Source: Selenomonas sp.
GTDB taxonomy: Bacteria; Bacillota; Negativicutes; Selenomonadales; Selenomonadaceae
Assembly: GCF_022771645.1 (NCBI RefSeq)
Contig: NZ_JALFCU010000066.1
Location: forward strand, 1 to 60,502
Direction of reading: 5' to 3'
DNA: 60,502 bases
How positions within the stretch are numbered: the stretch's first letter is position 1; each line of letters begins with the position of its first letter. The notes below the pieces were generated by a model that was not told the DNA's origin, searched no databases, and worked only from the letters and a program-made list of their open reading frames with translations. The position numbers and the translations under genes were made by a program. Positions 52,414 to 59,978 of the stretch are shown here, one piece after another.

Positions 52414-53196
52414 TTGCGTTCTTTTCTCACCGCCTTGCAATTCCTCACCCGCATCCACGTCGTGCGGCAGGACAATCTCACAATCGAGGACTTCGGCCGC
52501 TCCGTGCGCTGTTTTCCGCTCGTCGGGCTCGTGCTAGGCGTGCTTTCTTTCCTCGTCGGGCTGTGTTTCGTGAACTTCGTCGGGCCGTCGTATCTGACGG
52601 CGGCCGTGCTCGTGCTGCTGCCCATCGTGCTCACGGGCGGCATCCACTGCGACGGCTTCATGGATGCGGCGGACGGCCTGTTTTCGGGGCGCGAGCGGGC
52701 GCGGATGCTGGAGATCATGAAGGACAGCCGCGTCGGCTCGTTCGGCGTCGTGGCGTTCGGCTGCTCGTTGCTCTTGGACTTCGCGCTCGTGCTCGACCTC
52801 GGGCAGGCGCCGACGATCTTGCTCATCGCCGTTTTCCTCGCGCCCGTCATCGGCCGCGCGGCCATGGTGCTCGCCGTCGCGTGCTTCCCGTACGCGCGCC
52901 CCGAGGGCATCGGCAAGATGTTCCACGACCTCGCCGGGCGCGGGGCAGCGCTTTCGGCCATCGTCGTCGCCGCTGCCGTCGCCGCGCCATGGGGGGCAGG
53001 GGCGCTCATCGTGCTCGTGTGCGCGCTCGGCGGCGCATGGATGTTCGATCGCTGGGCGGCAGGGAAGCTCGGCGGGCTGACGGGCGATGTGTACGGCGCG
53101 ACGGAGAAAGTGACGGAGACGTGCGTGCTATTCTTCTTTTGGGTGCTTTTGCATGTACCCCAGGCACAATGGCTCTTAGGAGGGTGGCGTTTTTGA
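52414..53196 (+). CDS. cobS: Adenosylcobinamide-GDP ribazoletransferase
   Basis: CobS joins adenosylcobinamide-GDP with alpha-ribazole (phosphate) to form cobalamin (phosphate) at the membrane. The 260-residue protein has several membrane segments and the conserved pieces LTALQFLTRIHV at the start, GGIHCDGFMDAADGLFSGRER (about 71-91) with the acidic active-site residues, and KDSRVGSFGV. The start is TTG at 52414, 8 nt after GGAGG. It ends at the start of a family A subtype repeat. Confidence 0.93.
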   Translation: MRSFLTALQFLTRIHVVRQDNLTIEDFGRSVRCFPLVGLVLGVLSFLVGLCFVNFVGPSYLTAAVLVLLPIVLTGGIHCDGFMDAADGLFSGRERARMLEIMKDSRVGSFGVVAFGCSLLLDFALVLDLGQAPTILLIAVFLAPVIGRAAMVLAVACFPYARPEGIGKMFHDLAGRGAALSAIVVAAAVAAPWGAGALIVLVCALGGAWMFDRWAAGKLGGLTGDVYGATEKVTETCVLFFFWVLLHVPQAQWLLGGWRF

Positions 53197-53310
53197 CGTG
53201 CGCGCACCGGCGATTAGTTATTATGTGCTTATTGTAACGCACTACAGGCGACCCGCTCCTGGCGCTGCGCTTCGCTCCGCGCCTGTCCTCTCCCTGAGGG
53301 AGAGGCTTAT
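53193..53310 (+). repeat. Family A repeat, GTGCGCGCAC subtype, after cobS
   Basis: GACGTGCGCGCACCGGCGATT ... CTACAGGCGACCCGCTCC ... CGCTTCGCTCCGCG ... TGTCCTCTCCC-tga-GGGAGAGG. It matches the minus-strand copy at 21176-21286. Its first bases overlap the cobS stop codon. Confidence 0.85.
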
Positions 53311-53366
53311 GGGCGCGTGCCCTTTACTTGACACCTTGATATTTATAAGAGAGGGTGGAAATTTTT

Positions 53367-54455
53367 ATGACAGCGAAACGATTTGTCCACGGCGGGAATG
53401 TCTATGAACCGCCCGCAGAAGGCGGGGCGTGGCTCGATTTTTCTGCGAACATCAATCCGCTCGGGCTGCCGCATACGGCGCTCGCGGCCATCGAGAGCCA
53501 CATCGCGGACGTCGTCCATTACCCGGACCCCGAGGCGCGCGAGCTCCGGGCGGCGCTCGCGGCGCATTACGAGACCCCGGAGGACACGCTCATCCTCGGC
53601 AACGGCGCGGCGGAATTATTCTATTTATTTTTTGAAACGTACCGGCCGAAACGTGTGCTCATTCCCGTGCCATCGTTTTCCGAATACGAGCGTGCGGCGC
53701 TCGCGTCCGGCGCGGATGTCGAATATTATTTATTGAAAGAAAAAAGCGGCTTCGCCGTCGACGTCGAGGCGCTGCTGGCGGAAGCGGAGCGCACGCAGGC
53801 CGAGGCGGTCGTGCTCGGTAATCCGAACAACCCGACGGGCACGCTCATCCCGACGGACGCGCTCGTGCACCTCTCGGAGCGGCTGACGGCGATCGGCTGC
53901 GCGCTCGTCGTTGACGAATCGTTCCTCGACTTCCGCACGGACGAGCAGCGCTTCACGCTGCGAAAGCACGCGGGCAAATTGCCGCACCTCCTGCTCGTGC
54001 GCTCGCTGACGAAATTTTTCGCCATGCCCGGGCTGCGGCTCGGCTTCGGCATCGCGCTGCCGGCGCTCGTCCGCAAGCTCGATGCGCACAAAGACGTCTG
54101 GAACGTCAACGTCCTCGCGCAAGCCGCCGGCGTCGCCGTGCTCTCTGACCGCGAATACCAGGACACGACGCGCCGCTACCTCCTCGAGGCCGCGCCCGCG
54201 TTCGCCAAGACCGTCGCGACGCTCCCAGGCGCCCTCCGCGTCCTGCCGCCGTGCGTGAACTTCGTCTTCGTGCGGCTGAAAAGCGCGGACGACGCGAGCC
54301 GCATCATCACTGGTCTCAAAAAGCGCGGCATCCTCGTCCGCGACTGCGCGAACTTCCCAGGCCTCGAGCCCGGCTGCCTGCGGCTGGCCGTCAGAAGACT
54401 GGAAGACAACCAAAGACTCTTCCAAGCATGGAGAGATCTTTATGCGGGGTTCTGA
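53367..54455 (+). CDS. cobD: Threonine-phosphate decarboxylase
   Basis: This PLP enzyme makes (R)-1-amino-2-propanol O-2-phosphate for CbiB. The 362-residue class I aminotransferase fold carries WLDFSANINPLGLP near 24, ILGNGAAELFYLF near 75, LGNPNNPTGTLIP near 151, and the PLP lysine K216 in RSLTKFFAMPGLRLGF. It resembles histidinol-phosphate aminotransferase, but the N-terminal HGGN and the cobalamin context favour CobD. ATG at 53367 follows GAGAGGGTGG. Confidence 0.92.
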   Translation: MTAKRFVHGGNVYEPPAEGGAWLDFSANINPLGLPHTALAAIESHIADVVHYPDPEARELRAALAAHYETPEDTLILGNGAAELFYLFFETYRPKRVLIPVPSFSEYERAALASGADVEYYLLKEKSGFAVDVEALLAEAERTQAEAVVLGNPNNPTGTLIPTDALVHLSERLTAIGCALVVDESFLDFRTDEQRFTLRKHAGKLPHLLLVRSLTKFFAMPGLRLGFGIALPALVRKLDAHKDVWNVNVLAQAAGVAVLSDREYQDTTRRYLLEAAPAFAKTVATLPGALRVLPPCVNFVFVRLKSADDASRIITGLKKRGILVRDCANFPGLEPGCLRLAVRRLEDNQRLFQAWRDLYAGF

Positions 54456-54493
54456 GGGATGAGATACGCCATTCGTAAATCATCGACGTCTCT

Positions 54494-54647
54494 ACCTGTT
54501 GCCGAGCGTAACTCGCGCAGAAAGCCTTCCCCTACGGGGAAGGGGGACCGCGAAGCCTACCTTCGACACCCGCTCCGCCTCGCATTCGCTCGGCACCTCT
54601 CCCAGAGGGAGAGGCATCCGTACTCGAGACTTTTCGCAACAGAACAA
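54494..54647 (+). repeat. Family A repeat, deletion derivative, between cobD and cobC
   Basis: The outer end CTGTTGCCGAGCGTAACTCG, AGCCTTCCCC-tac-GGGGAAGG and GGACCGCGAAG run directly into CCTACCTTCGACACCCGC, CTCTCCC-aga-GGGAGAGG and the outer end TTTTCGCAACAG. Both ends are present, the middle is gone. Confidence 0.9.
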
Positions 54648-54676
54648 AAGGGTATCTTAGACGAAGGAACATCATC

Positions 54677-55309
54677 ATGACCAAAATCATCTACATCCGC
54701 CACGGCCAGACGGAATGGAACGTGGCGGGGAAGTACCAGGGGCAGACGGACGTCGCGCTGACGCCGCTCGGCGTGGAGCAGGCGGCGGCGCTGGCGCGCT
54801 TTTTCCCCGTGGATCACATCGACGCCATCTATTCGAGCGACCTTTCGCGCGCGATGGCGACGGCCGGTGCCGTGGCGGAGCGCTTCGGCCTCGATGTCCA
54901 GCCGCGCAAAGACCTGCGCGAGCTCTTTTTCGGTGACTGGGAAGGCTGCAGCATCCCCGCGATCGCCGAAGCGTGGCCGGCGCTCGTGGACGATCTCTTC
55001 CATCACCCGGACACGCTCGCGATTCCGCACGGCGAAACGTTCCCGCACCTCCAAGCGCGCGCGACGGCCTGCGTCGCGGAGCTCTGCCGCGCGCACGAAG
55101 GCCAGACGATCGCCGTCGTCGCGCACGGCGCGATCCTCCGAACGCTGCTCTGCGCGGCGCTCCACATCGATCTCCGCTACGTCTGGACGATCCGCCAGTT
55201 CAACACGGCTGTCAGCATCGTGCGCTACGAATCGGGCGGCGAAGGCTGGCCGACCGTCGAGCTCCTCAACAGCACGGCGCATCTCGACCGTGCGGGCGTG
55301 AAGAAATAA
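54677..55309 (+). CDS. cobC: Alpha-ribazole phosphatase (histidine phosphatase family)
   Basis: The 210-residue enzyme has the phosphoglycerate-mutase signature IYIRHGQTEWN with the phosphoryl-acceptor His9, the second Arg/Glu region near DLRELFFGDWEG (about 78-89), and the second catalytic His in AVVAHGAILRTLLC (about 147-160). The fold alone does not fix the substrate; its place at the end of the cobalamin run supports dephosphorylation of alpha-ribazole or cobalamin 5'-phosphate. The start has GAAGGAAC upstream. Confidence 0.85.
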   Translation: MTKIIYIRHGQTEWNVAGKYQGQTDVALTPLGVEQAAALARFFPVDHIDAIYSSDLSRAMATAGAVAERFGLDVQPRKDLRELFFGDWEGCSIPAIAEAWPALVDDLFHHPDTLAIPHGETFPHLQARATACVAELCRAHEGQTIAVVAHGAILRTLLCAALHIDLRYVWTIRQFNTAVSIVRYESGGEGWPTVELLNSTAHLDRAGVKK

Positions 55310-55338
55310 AGAAATTTCGCGCTGTCAAAGAAAAAGCC

Positions 55339-55367
55339 TTGACAAGGTGCGCCGCGCCCGCTAAAAT
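55339..55367 (+). promoter_or_regulatory. Promoter of rplM-rpsI
   Basis: TTGACA (55339-55344), 17 nt, TAAAAT (55362-55367). This near-consensus promoter lies about 170 nt before rplM, so the transcript has a long leader that includes the family C repeat. Confidence 0.8.
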
Positions 55368-55426
55368 AGTTTCGTGTGATATCGCGAAGCAAGCGTTTCC
55401 ACTAGCCCCGGAAGCCTGCTTGAGAT

Positions 55427-55500
55427 GTCCCGTAAGGTAGCCCTTAGTGCTTTAGCGCTTAGGGATAGCTTAGCCATTTGCCGCCAGGCAAATAGCTACC
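55427..55500 (-). repeat. Family C two-hairpin repeat in the rplM leader
   Basis: CCCTTAGTGC-ttta-GCGCTTAGGG (55441-55464) and GCCATTTGCC-gcca-GGCAAATAGC (55473-55496). The reverse complement matches 6641-6717 ahead of nifJ over nearly its whole length, including the GGCTA(C/T)CTTA flank. Confidence 0.82.
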
Positions 55501-55538
55501 TATTTTTTTTCGAAACCTCTAGGGGGGAAACAACCGCA

Positions 55539-55979
55539 ATGAAGACCACGTTCATGGCAAATGCTGCCAATATCGAGCGCAAATGGTATGTTGTCGACGC
55601 GGAAGGCCAGACGGTCGGCCGCCTCGCTGCAGAAGTCGCGAAAGTCCTTCGCGGCAAGCATAAACCGACGTACACGCCGCACGTTGACACGGGCGACTAC
55701 GTCATCATCGTCAATGCTGACAAAGTGAAATTCACGGGCAAGAAGCTCATCAAGAAGACGTATTTCCGTCATTCGGGGTACCAGGGCGGCACGACGTTCA
55801 CGCCGGCCGGCCAGATGCTCGACCGCTTCCCGACGCGCGTCCTCGAGCACGCCATCAAGGGCATGCTCCCGCACAATCGCCTCGGCGCGCAGATGTTCCG
55901 CAAGCTCAGCGTTTACGCTGGCCCGGAGCATCCGCATGCAGCGCAGAAGCCGGAAGTCTTGACGCTGAACATTCGCTGA
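55539..55979 (+). CDS. rplM: Large ribosomal subunit protein uL13
   Basis: The 146-residue protein has normal length for L13, with WYVVDAEGQTVGRLAAEVA near residue 15, DYVIIVNADKVKFTGKK and GMLPHNRLGAQMFRKLSVY near 107. ATG at 55539 follows AGGGGGGAA; a longer in-frame reading would translate the family C repeat and is rejected. rpsI follows after 19 nt, the usual pair. Confidence 0.97.
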   Translation: MKTTFMANAANIERKWYVVDAEGQTVGRLAAEVAKVLRGKHKPTYTPHVDTGDYVIIVNADKVKFTGKKLIKKTYFRHSGYQGGTTFTPAGQMLDRFPTRVLEHAIKGMLPHNRLGAQMFRKLSVYAGPEHPHAAQKPEVLTLNIR

Positions 55980-55998
55980 GGAATAGGAGGAAATACAC

Positions 55999-56391
55999 AT
56001 GGCACAGGTTAGCTACTACGGCACGGGCCGCAGAAAATCTTCCGTGGCACGCGTTCGCCTCGTTCCGGGCGAAGGCAAGGTCACGATCAACGGCCGCGAT
56101 ATGCAGGAATATTTCGGCCTCAAGACGCTCGAACTCATCGTGCGCCAGCCGCTCGAGCTCACGGAGACGGGCGATAAGTATGACGTCATCGCGAACGTCG
56201 CCGGCGGCGGCGTGACGGGCCAGGCGGGCGCGATCCGCCACGGCATCACGCGCGCGCTCATGGAGATGGACGCAGAGCTCCGCCCGGCGCTCAAGAAAGC
56301 CGGCTTCGTCACGCGCGATCCGCGTGAGAAAGAGCGCCGCAAATACGGCCTCAAAAAAGCCCGTAAGGCGTCGCAGTTCTCGAAGCGCTGA
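55999..56391 (+). CDS. rpsI: Small ribosomal subunit protein uS9
   Basis: The 130-residue protein has the S9 signature GGGVTGQAGAIRHGITRAL and the conserved basic C-terminus RKARKASQFSKR that reaches the P-site tRNA. The start follows AGGAGG. It is co-transcribed with rplM and followed by a strong terminator. Confidence 0.97.
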   Translation: MAQVSYYGTGRRKSSVARVRLVPGEGKVTINGRDMQEYFGLKTLELIVRQPLELTETGDKYDVIANVAGGGVTGQAGAIRHGITRALMEMDAELRPALKKAGFVTRDPREKERRKYGLKKARKASQFSKR

Positions 56392-56410
56392 GACGGTTTC
56401 GATTGCATTC

Positions 56411-56445
56411 AAAAAGCTGTACAACGGTGGTTGTACAGCTTTTTT
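56411..56445 (+). terminator. Rho-independent terminator after rpsI
   Basis: AAAAAGCTGTACAA-cggtgg-TTGTACAGCTTTTT, a perfect 14-bp stem with A-run and T-run. Confidence 0.93.
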
Positions 56446-56465
56446 GGTCTCTTGGAGGTTTGCCC

Positions 56466-58040
56466 ATGCTGACCTATTCCTTTGAACATCTCGATGGAAT
56501 CCCGCTTTACGAACATCTGTATCATTGCATCCGCCAAGACATTGAAACAGGTGCCTTAAAGCCCGGGGAAAAGCTGCCATCAAAGCGGGCGCTGGCTCGT
56601 CATCTCGGCATCAGCACGATCACGGTCGAGGGCGCGTACGGGCAGCTCGTGGCGGAAGGATATTGCACATCGCAGCCGAAGCGGGGGTATTATGTGACGG
56701 ACAATCTGCCCGCGAACCTCGGCGTTCGCTCGCTGGCGGATGGGGGTATTCCCTCGGGAAAAGTACGCCCTGCGGGTGTAAAAATTCCCGAGGAAACACC
56801 CCCAGCCTCCCGAAGCAGCAGTTTGGCTCGCGGAGACGAACTGCGCTCCCCACGAAGTGACCGTTTGCCTCGCGAGCAAGGAACGTCGTCCGCGCCGAGG
56901 GGGGAGGGGGCATCCTTTCACTTTGATATCGACTTCGCCGAGGGCGGAGGGAAGGCGGAGAATTTCCCTTTCTCGCTGTGGACGAAGCTCTTGCGGCGCG
57001 TGGTGGCGGAGGAGGCGGGGGCGCTGCTCTCGCGGTCGCCGGGGCAGGGGGGCTTGGCGCTCCGGGAGGCGATCGCGGCGCATCTCTTGCGGTTTCGCGG
57101 GCTCGCGGTCGCGCCGGAGCAGATTGTCGTCGGTGCGGGGACGGAGTATCTCTATGGGCTCTTGGTGCAGTTTTTCGGCCGCAGCCGCCGCTTTTGCGTG
57201 GAGAATCCGGGATACGGGCGGATCAAGCGCATCTATGAATCGTGCGGGGCGCGGTGCCTGCTCGCGGGACTCGATGATGCAGGGGTCGTGCCGGGGGAGC
57301 TGGTGCGGCAGGGGGCGGAGATCGTCCACATCAGCCCGTCGCATCATTATCCGACGGGGCTCATCATGCCGATCAGCCGCCGTTATGAGCTGCTCGGCTG
57401 GGCGGCGGCGTCTTCGGATCGCTTCATCATCGAGGACGATTACGACAGCGAGTTCCGCCTGACTGGGCGGCCGATCCCGACGCTGATGGGCATTGACGCG
57501 ACGGGCTGCGTGCTGTACATGAACACGTTTTCGAAAAGCCTGACGCCGACGATCCGCATCAGTTATCTCGTGCTGCCGGAGCGCCTCGTCGCGCCGTTCC
57601 GCGAAAAGCTCGGCTTTTACAGCTGCACGGTGTCGAACTTCGAGCAGTACACGCTCGCGCGCTTCCTTGCGGAAGGGCATTTCGAGCGGCACATCCACCG
57701 CATGCGGACGCTGTACCGGCGGCGGCGCGAGACGATTCTCACGCTCCTGAAACATGCGCCGTTCGCGGATCGCATCGACATCCAGGAGCAGGGCAGCGGC
57801 CTGCATTTCCTCGTCCGCTTCCGCGCGGCGGGCGAGACGGTGGCGATCGAGCGAAAGCTCGCCGATGCCGGCATCCGCATGCGCCCGCTCGCGGCGTGCT
57901 ACATGGCGGAGGCAAACGAAACGCCCCGCCTCCCGGAGGAGCTGCAGGGCGTGTTCGTGCTGGATTATTCGAGCGTCGGCGAGGCGCAGATGCGGGACGC
58001 CGTCGCGAGGATCGGACGGGCGCTGTATGAAGAAGAATAG
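56466..58040 (+). CDS. MocR-type regulator (GntR wHTH plus aminotransferase domain) with a palindromic-repeat linker
   Basis: The 524-residue protein has an N-terminal GntR winged helix (about 10-75: GIPLYEHLYHCIRQDI, LPSKRALARHLGIS) and a C-terminal class I aminotransferase-like domain (about 160-524) with LALREAIAAHLL, NPGYGRIKRIYE, IIEDDYDSEF and the PLP lysine in NTFSKSLTPTIRI (about K356). MocR proteins, such as PdxR, sense PLP or its adducts. Usual length is about 450-480; the excess is a linker (about 93-150) encoded by the hairpin at 56742-56803 and palindromic sequence after it. ATG at 56466 follows GGAGGTT. The target genes are unknown. Confidence 0.9.
   Translation: MLTYSFEHLDGIPLYEHLYHCIRQDIETGALKPGEKLPSKRALARHLGISTITVEGAYGQLVAEGYCTSQPKRGYYVTDNLPANLGVRSLADGGIPSGKVRPAGVKIPEETPPASRSSSLARGDELRSPRSDRLPREQGTSSAPRGEGASFHFDIDFAEGGGKAENFPFSLWTKLLRRVVAEEAGALLSRSPGQGGLALREAIAAHLLRFRGLAVAPEQIVVGAGTEYLYGLLVQFFGRSRRFCVENPGYGRIKRIYESCGARCLLAGLDDAGVVPGELVRQGAEIVHISPSHHYPTGLIMPISRRYELLGWAAASSDRFIIEDDYDSEFRLTGRPIPTLMGIDATGCVLYMNTFSKSLTPTIRISYLVLPERLVAPFREKLGFYSCTVSNFEQYTLARFLAEGHFERHIHRMRTLYRRRRETILTLLKHAPFADRIDIQEQGSGLHFLVRFRAAGETVAIERKLADAGIRMRPLAACYMAEANETPRLPEELQGVFVLDYSSVGEAQMRDAVARIGRALYEEE
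56742..56915. repeat. Palindromic repeat(s) inside the MocR regulator gene
   Basis: GGGGGTATTCCCTCGGGAA (56742-56760) pairs with TTCCCGAGGAAACACCCCC (56785-56803), with an inner TACGCCC/GGGTGTA stem, giving a 62-nt near-palindrome like family B. Then AGCCTCCCGAAGC ... GCAGTTTGGC/CGAACTGC, CACGAAGTG and TTGCCTCGCGAGCAA stems follow, ending in GAGGGGGGAGGGGGC, which recalls a family A terminal stem. The whole segment is open in the gene's frame. Confidence 0.75.
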
Positions 58041-58080
58041 CGGATGGAAGATTTGTTGCGATTGCCAAAAGCGTTTCATT

Positions 58081-58150
58081 TGTTGCCGAGCGTGACAAGG
58101 ACGAAAGCCTTCCCCCTAGGGGGAAGGTGGCGCCGTAGGCGACGGAAAAC
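58081..58150 (+). repeat. Family A repeat, left end, between the MocR and kinase genes
   Basis: TTGTTGCCGAGCGTGAC, AGCCTTCCCC-cta-GGGGGAAGG and TGGCGCCGTAGGCGACGGAAAACGTA. Only the outer end and the first stems remain. It lies between two convergent genes. Confidence 0.8.
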
Positions 58151-58163
58151 GTATCAAATCCAT

Positions 58164-59951
58164 TTATTGGCCAAAATCCGCCGCTTGCTCTCCCTCCACT
58201 TTCGGAAACCGCAGCACGAACCGCGTCCCTTTCCCGACCTCGCTTTGGGCCTCGATCGTCCCGTCGAACAGCTTGACGAGGAACTGGACGAGGGAGAGGC
58301 CGATGCCGTTGCCGCCGGTGGCGCGGTCTCTTGCTTTGTCGACGCGGTAGAAGCGGTCGAAGATGCGCGGCAGGGCGTCCTGCGGGATGCCGATGCCGTT
58401 GTCGGCGACGGTGATTTCAATCTGGCCGTCGTTTTCTGCGCAGGCGAGGCGGATGGTGCCGCCTGCGGGCGTGTATTTGATGGCGTTGTCGATGAGGTTC
58501 CGTAGGATCTGGCCGAAGAGGTCTTGGTTTGCCAGCAGCCGTGCTGACGTCTCGATGTGGACGTCGACGTGCTGCTGTTTTTTTTGTGCCCGCGGCACGA
58601 GCTCGTCGCAGGCTGAGGCGAGGGCGCGGCTGATCGCGATGGGCGTGCGCTCGATGTTTTTCCGGAGGTCGGCGCGGTCGAGGCGGGCGAGTTCGAGGAG
58701 GGAAGCTACGAGGCGGTCCATGCGCTCGGCTTCTTTTTCGATGACGGCGGCGCAGTGGCGCGAGGCCTCCGGGTCAGAGAAGTCGTCGTCCGCGAGGAGC
58801 TCAGCGAAGCCGCGGATGGACGTGAGCGGGGTCTTGAGCTCGTGGGCGGCGTTGCCGACGAATTCGGCCTGGCGGGCGCGCAGCTCCTCGAGGACGGAGA
58901 TGTCGTGGAAGACGGCGAGGACGGCGGTGCCGTGGCGCGCGACGAAGGTGGCGAAATAGACGGTGAACGTGTGCGGCTCGCCGTGGATGGGGAGCGTGAG
59001 GTGGAGCTTTTTCGGCGCGCCGCTTGCGAGGACGTCCTGCGCGGTCTCGGAGAGCACGGCGCTGCCGAGGACGTGGATGCTGTGGCGGCGCATGTCGCTT
59101 TCGTGGAGGTCGAAGAGCTCACGGATGCGGCGGTTCGCGTCGGTGATGTTGCCGTCCGCGTCGAAGAGGACGACGCCGTTGTCCATCGTTTCGAGGATGA
59201 GGTTCAGCTTTTCGTTCTCGGTGCGGGCCTCGACGATCCTCTGCGCGAGGCTCGCGGCGAGCTCGTTGAGGGCGCGGATGAGGATGTCGAACTCGTCGCC
59301 GGTGTGGAGCTGGATGCGCCGCGCGAGGTCGCCGCGCATGATGGCGCGGGCAGCGCGGATGATGGTGAGGATGGGGTGGAGCTGCCGCCGCGCGAGGTAG
59401 ATGGCGAGGAGGACGGCGGCGAGGAACGCGAGGAAGAGCGCGGCGACGAGCACGGTGACGGTCTGCTGCACGGTGGCGTCGATGGGCGCGAGGGACGTCG
59501 CCGTGCGGATGATGCCGACGAGGCGGCCGTTCTCGCGCCAGGGGACGGCGACGTAGAGCATATTCGCGCCGACGGTCGCGCTGTAGCGCGTGGCCGTGCC
59601 GAGGCCCTCTGCGAGCGCCTGCTGGATCTCCGGGCGCTCCCAATGGTTTTCCATGGCCTGCGCATCGCGGTCGGAGTCGGCGAGCACGCGGCCCTCGTCG
59701 TCGAGCACGGTGATGCGCAGGCCGGTCTGCGCGCTGATCTCGGCGATGGGCTCGTCGAGGTCGCTCTGCCGCGCGTCGTGCTCGAGCGCGAGCGCGATGA
59801 TCCGCGCGTGCGTGACGAGGTCCGTCTGCGCGTCCTTGAGCGCTGCGCTCTGGAAGTACGACGTCAGCACGAGGCCGAGGACGAGGAGCGCCGTCAGCGT
59901 CAGGAGCAGGAACGAGCCGAGGATGCGGCGGGCGATGGTCGTGCCGAGCAT
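58164..59951 (-). CDS. Membrane sensor histidine kinase (PhoR/WalK-like)
   Basis: The 595-residue kinase has a first membrane segment (about 9-31), an extracytoplasmic sensor region (about 32-165) that includes LRITVLDDEGRVLADSDRD, and a second membrane segment (about 166-188). A HAMP domain (about 189-240), a PAS domain (about 250-345, LILETMDNGVVLFDADGNI), the dimerisation helix with H370 in NAAHELKTPLTS, and an ATPase domain with DNAIKYT, DNGIGIP and GNGIGLSL follow. This architecture is that of PhoR-type kinases. The start follows AAAGGAGG. No response regulator adjoins it; the upstream neighbour on the same strand is a metallopeptidase gene. Confidence 0.93.
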   Translation of the reverse strand: MLGTTIARRILGSFLLLTLTALLVLGLVLTSYFQSAALKDAQTDLVTHARIIALALEHDARQSDLDEPIAEISAQTGLRITVLDDEGRVLADSDRDAQAMENHWERPEIQQALAEGLGTATRYSATVGANMLYVAVPWRENGRLVGIIRTATSLAPIDATVQQTVTVLVAALFLAFLAAVLLAIYLARRQLHPILTIIRAARAIMRGDLARRIQLHTGDEFDILIRALNELAASLAQRIVEARTENEKLNLILETMDNGVVLFDADGNITDANRRIRELFDLHESDMRRHSIHVLGSAVLSETAQDVLASGAPKKLHLTLPIHGEPHTFTVYFATFVARHGTAVLAVFHDISVLEELRARQAEFVGNAAHELKTPLTSIRGFAELLADDDFSDPEASRHCAAVIEKEAERMDRLVASLLELARLDRADLRKNIERTPIAISRALASACDELVPRAQKKQQHVDVHIETSARLLANQDLFGQILRNLIDNAIKYTPAGGTIRLACAENDGQIEITVADNGIGIPQDALPRIFDRFYRVDKARDRATGGNGIGLSLVQFLVKLFDGTIEAQSEVGKGTRFVLRFPKVEGEQAADFGQ

Positions 59952-59978
59952 GGCGGCGCCTCCTTTCCCTCATCAAAA

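Noticed and set aside
55425..55538. A longer start for rplM
   Set aside because: It would translate the family C repeat, and L13 has its normal length from ATG 55539, which has a strong ribosome binding site.
13433..58150. CRISPR array
   Set aside because: The repeats are 40-290 bp, irregularly spaced by kilobases, in both orientations, with no spacers and no cas genes.
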